A DNA stretch of 64,000 nucleotides from Ruminiclostridium cellulolyticum H10 (GTDB lineage Bacteria > Bacillota > Clostridia > Acetivibrionales > DSM-1351), in contig NC_011898.1 of assembly GCF_000022065.1 (NCBI RefSeq), positions 186,001 through 250,000 on the forward strand. Reading direction: 5' to 3'. Below the pieces are notes generated by a model that saw nothing but the letters and a program-made list of their open reading frames with translations, was not told where the DNA came from and searched no databases. Of this stretch, positions 63,738 through 64,000 are shown piece after piece (the stretch's first letter is position 1; each line of letters begins with the position of its first letter). A program made the position numbers and the translations under genes.

Positions 63738-64000
63738 TGTCCTGAACGGTACTTGGGTTGACACTCCTCTGGGAAATATTAAGTTTTGTTTATTCGGCAC
63801 TTCCAATATGGAGGTGCCTTTCTATGTCAAACCGGCGCCTGGTCTGATATCTTTTTTGCCCTCATCGCCGGGCGGGCTAGACCCTACAAATTAACTCGCA
63901 GGATCATTCAGGAGCTTCTCTCGGGCAAGAGGCAAGCTGTCAAGAAATGTCTGCATCGGCGTCTTGCCTTTACACCTTTTCCCCTGATGTGTTCGCTCTT
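63738..64000 (-). mobile_element. 3' end of an IS481-type element (continues past the window)
   Basis: TGTCCTGAACGG to GTTGACA at 63738-63763 looks like the terminal repeat of an IS481-like element. A hairpin GGCACTTCC/GGAGGTGCC (63796-63818) lies between it and the transposase stop. The other end is outside the window, so the extent is not known. Confidence 0.55.
63891..64000 (-). CDS. IS481-like transposase, C-terminal fragment (truncated by window edge)
   Basis: Minus strand in the frame starting at 63998 reads ERTHQGKRCKGKTPMQTFL, then DSLPLAREKLLNDPAS and stop at 63891. The RTHQGK and TPMQT patterns near the C-terminus are typical of IS481/IS3-type rve integrases. The start and the catalytic DDE residues lie outside the window. 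Its higher G+C differs from the surrounding sequence. Confidence 0.75.
   Translation of the reverse strand, partial: ERTHQGKRCKGKTPMQTFLDSLPLAREKLLNDPAS

Noticed and set aside
1-64000. CRISPR arrays, rRNA operons or replication origin
   Set aside because: No regularly spaced repeats, rRNA sequence or DnaA-box clusters were seen.

Overview
The window looks like chromosome from a low-GC, spore-forming, plant-polysaccharide-degrading clostridium, most like the Ruminiclostridium (Clostridium) cellulolyticum/papyrosolvens group. This rests on the A+T-rich intergenic DNA, strong GGAGG ribosome sites, many TTG starts, sporulation genes (abrB, spmA, spmB), the clostridial order trmN6-rsmI-abrB, and a xylan/uronate catabolic block. 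The species is an inference from content; no database comparison was possible.

Layout. 1-19.2 kb is a housekeeping core: tRNA and rRNA methyltransferases (trmN6, rsmI, rsmA), abrB, spmAB, a DUF2600/YtpB-like terpene synthase homologue, tatD, a YabE-like G5/3D cell-wall protein, a hemerythrin, zapA, a U32 peptidase, dut, hflX, a Nudix protein, yigZ and yebC. 19.2-30.2 kb is accessory. It holds two A+T-rich orphan exported proteins bracketed by perfect inverted repeats, an IS110 transposase broken by one amber codon, a DUF4846 lipoprotein divergent from an AraC/GyrI regulator, a methyltransferase, and a higher-GC cassette (macro-domain protein, flavodoxin-like reductase, VWA protein). A tRNA-Ser(GGA) gene follows at 30.4 kb.

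30.6-35.3 kb carries an HD-GYP protein, an ABC-2 exporter and a CmpB-type membrane protein. 35.3-44.4 kb is a sugar locus: a YesMN-type two-component system divergent from a solute-binding lipoprotein, two ABC permeases and a GH3 beta-xylosidase/glucosidase. 44.5-47.5 kb is unusual: a LoaP-type NusG paralogue, a divergent MetRS-like protein with a degraded KMSKS loop, and a 36-residue basic peptide. The terminator of that unit was split by an IS3-family element (47,512-49,050, CCA duplication).

49.3-59.8 kb is metabolic: a purine permease, a CE7 acetyl-esterase, a two-P-loop ATPase, GTP-dependent PEPCK, a ThuA-like protein, uronate isomerase and a YyaL-type thioredoxin-domain protein. 60.0-61.9 kb is a PadR cassette with a spectacular 25-bp inverted-repeat promoter/operator, inserted beside a relic of yyaL. 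The window ends with a methyl-accepting chemotaxis protein and the 3' end of an IS481-type transposase that continues past the edge.

Functionally, the GH3 enzyme, ABC importer, two-component system, CE7 esterase, UxaC and PEPCK fit growth on xylan and uronic-acid-bearing hemicellulose. The best candidates for something undescribed are the LoaP/MetRS-like/small-peptide unit, the macro/reductase/VWA cassette, and the JAMM-like domain on HflX.
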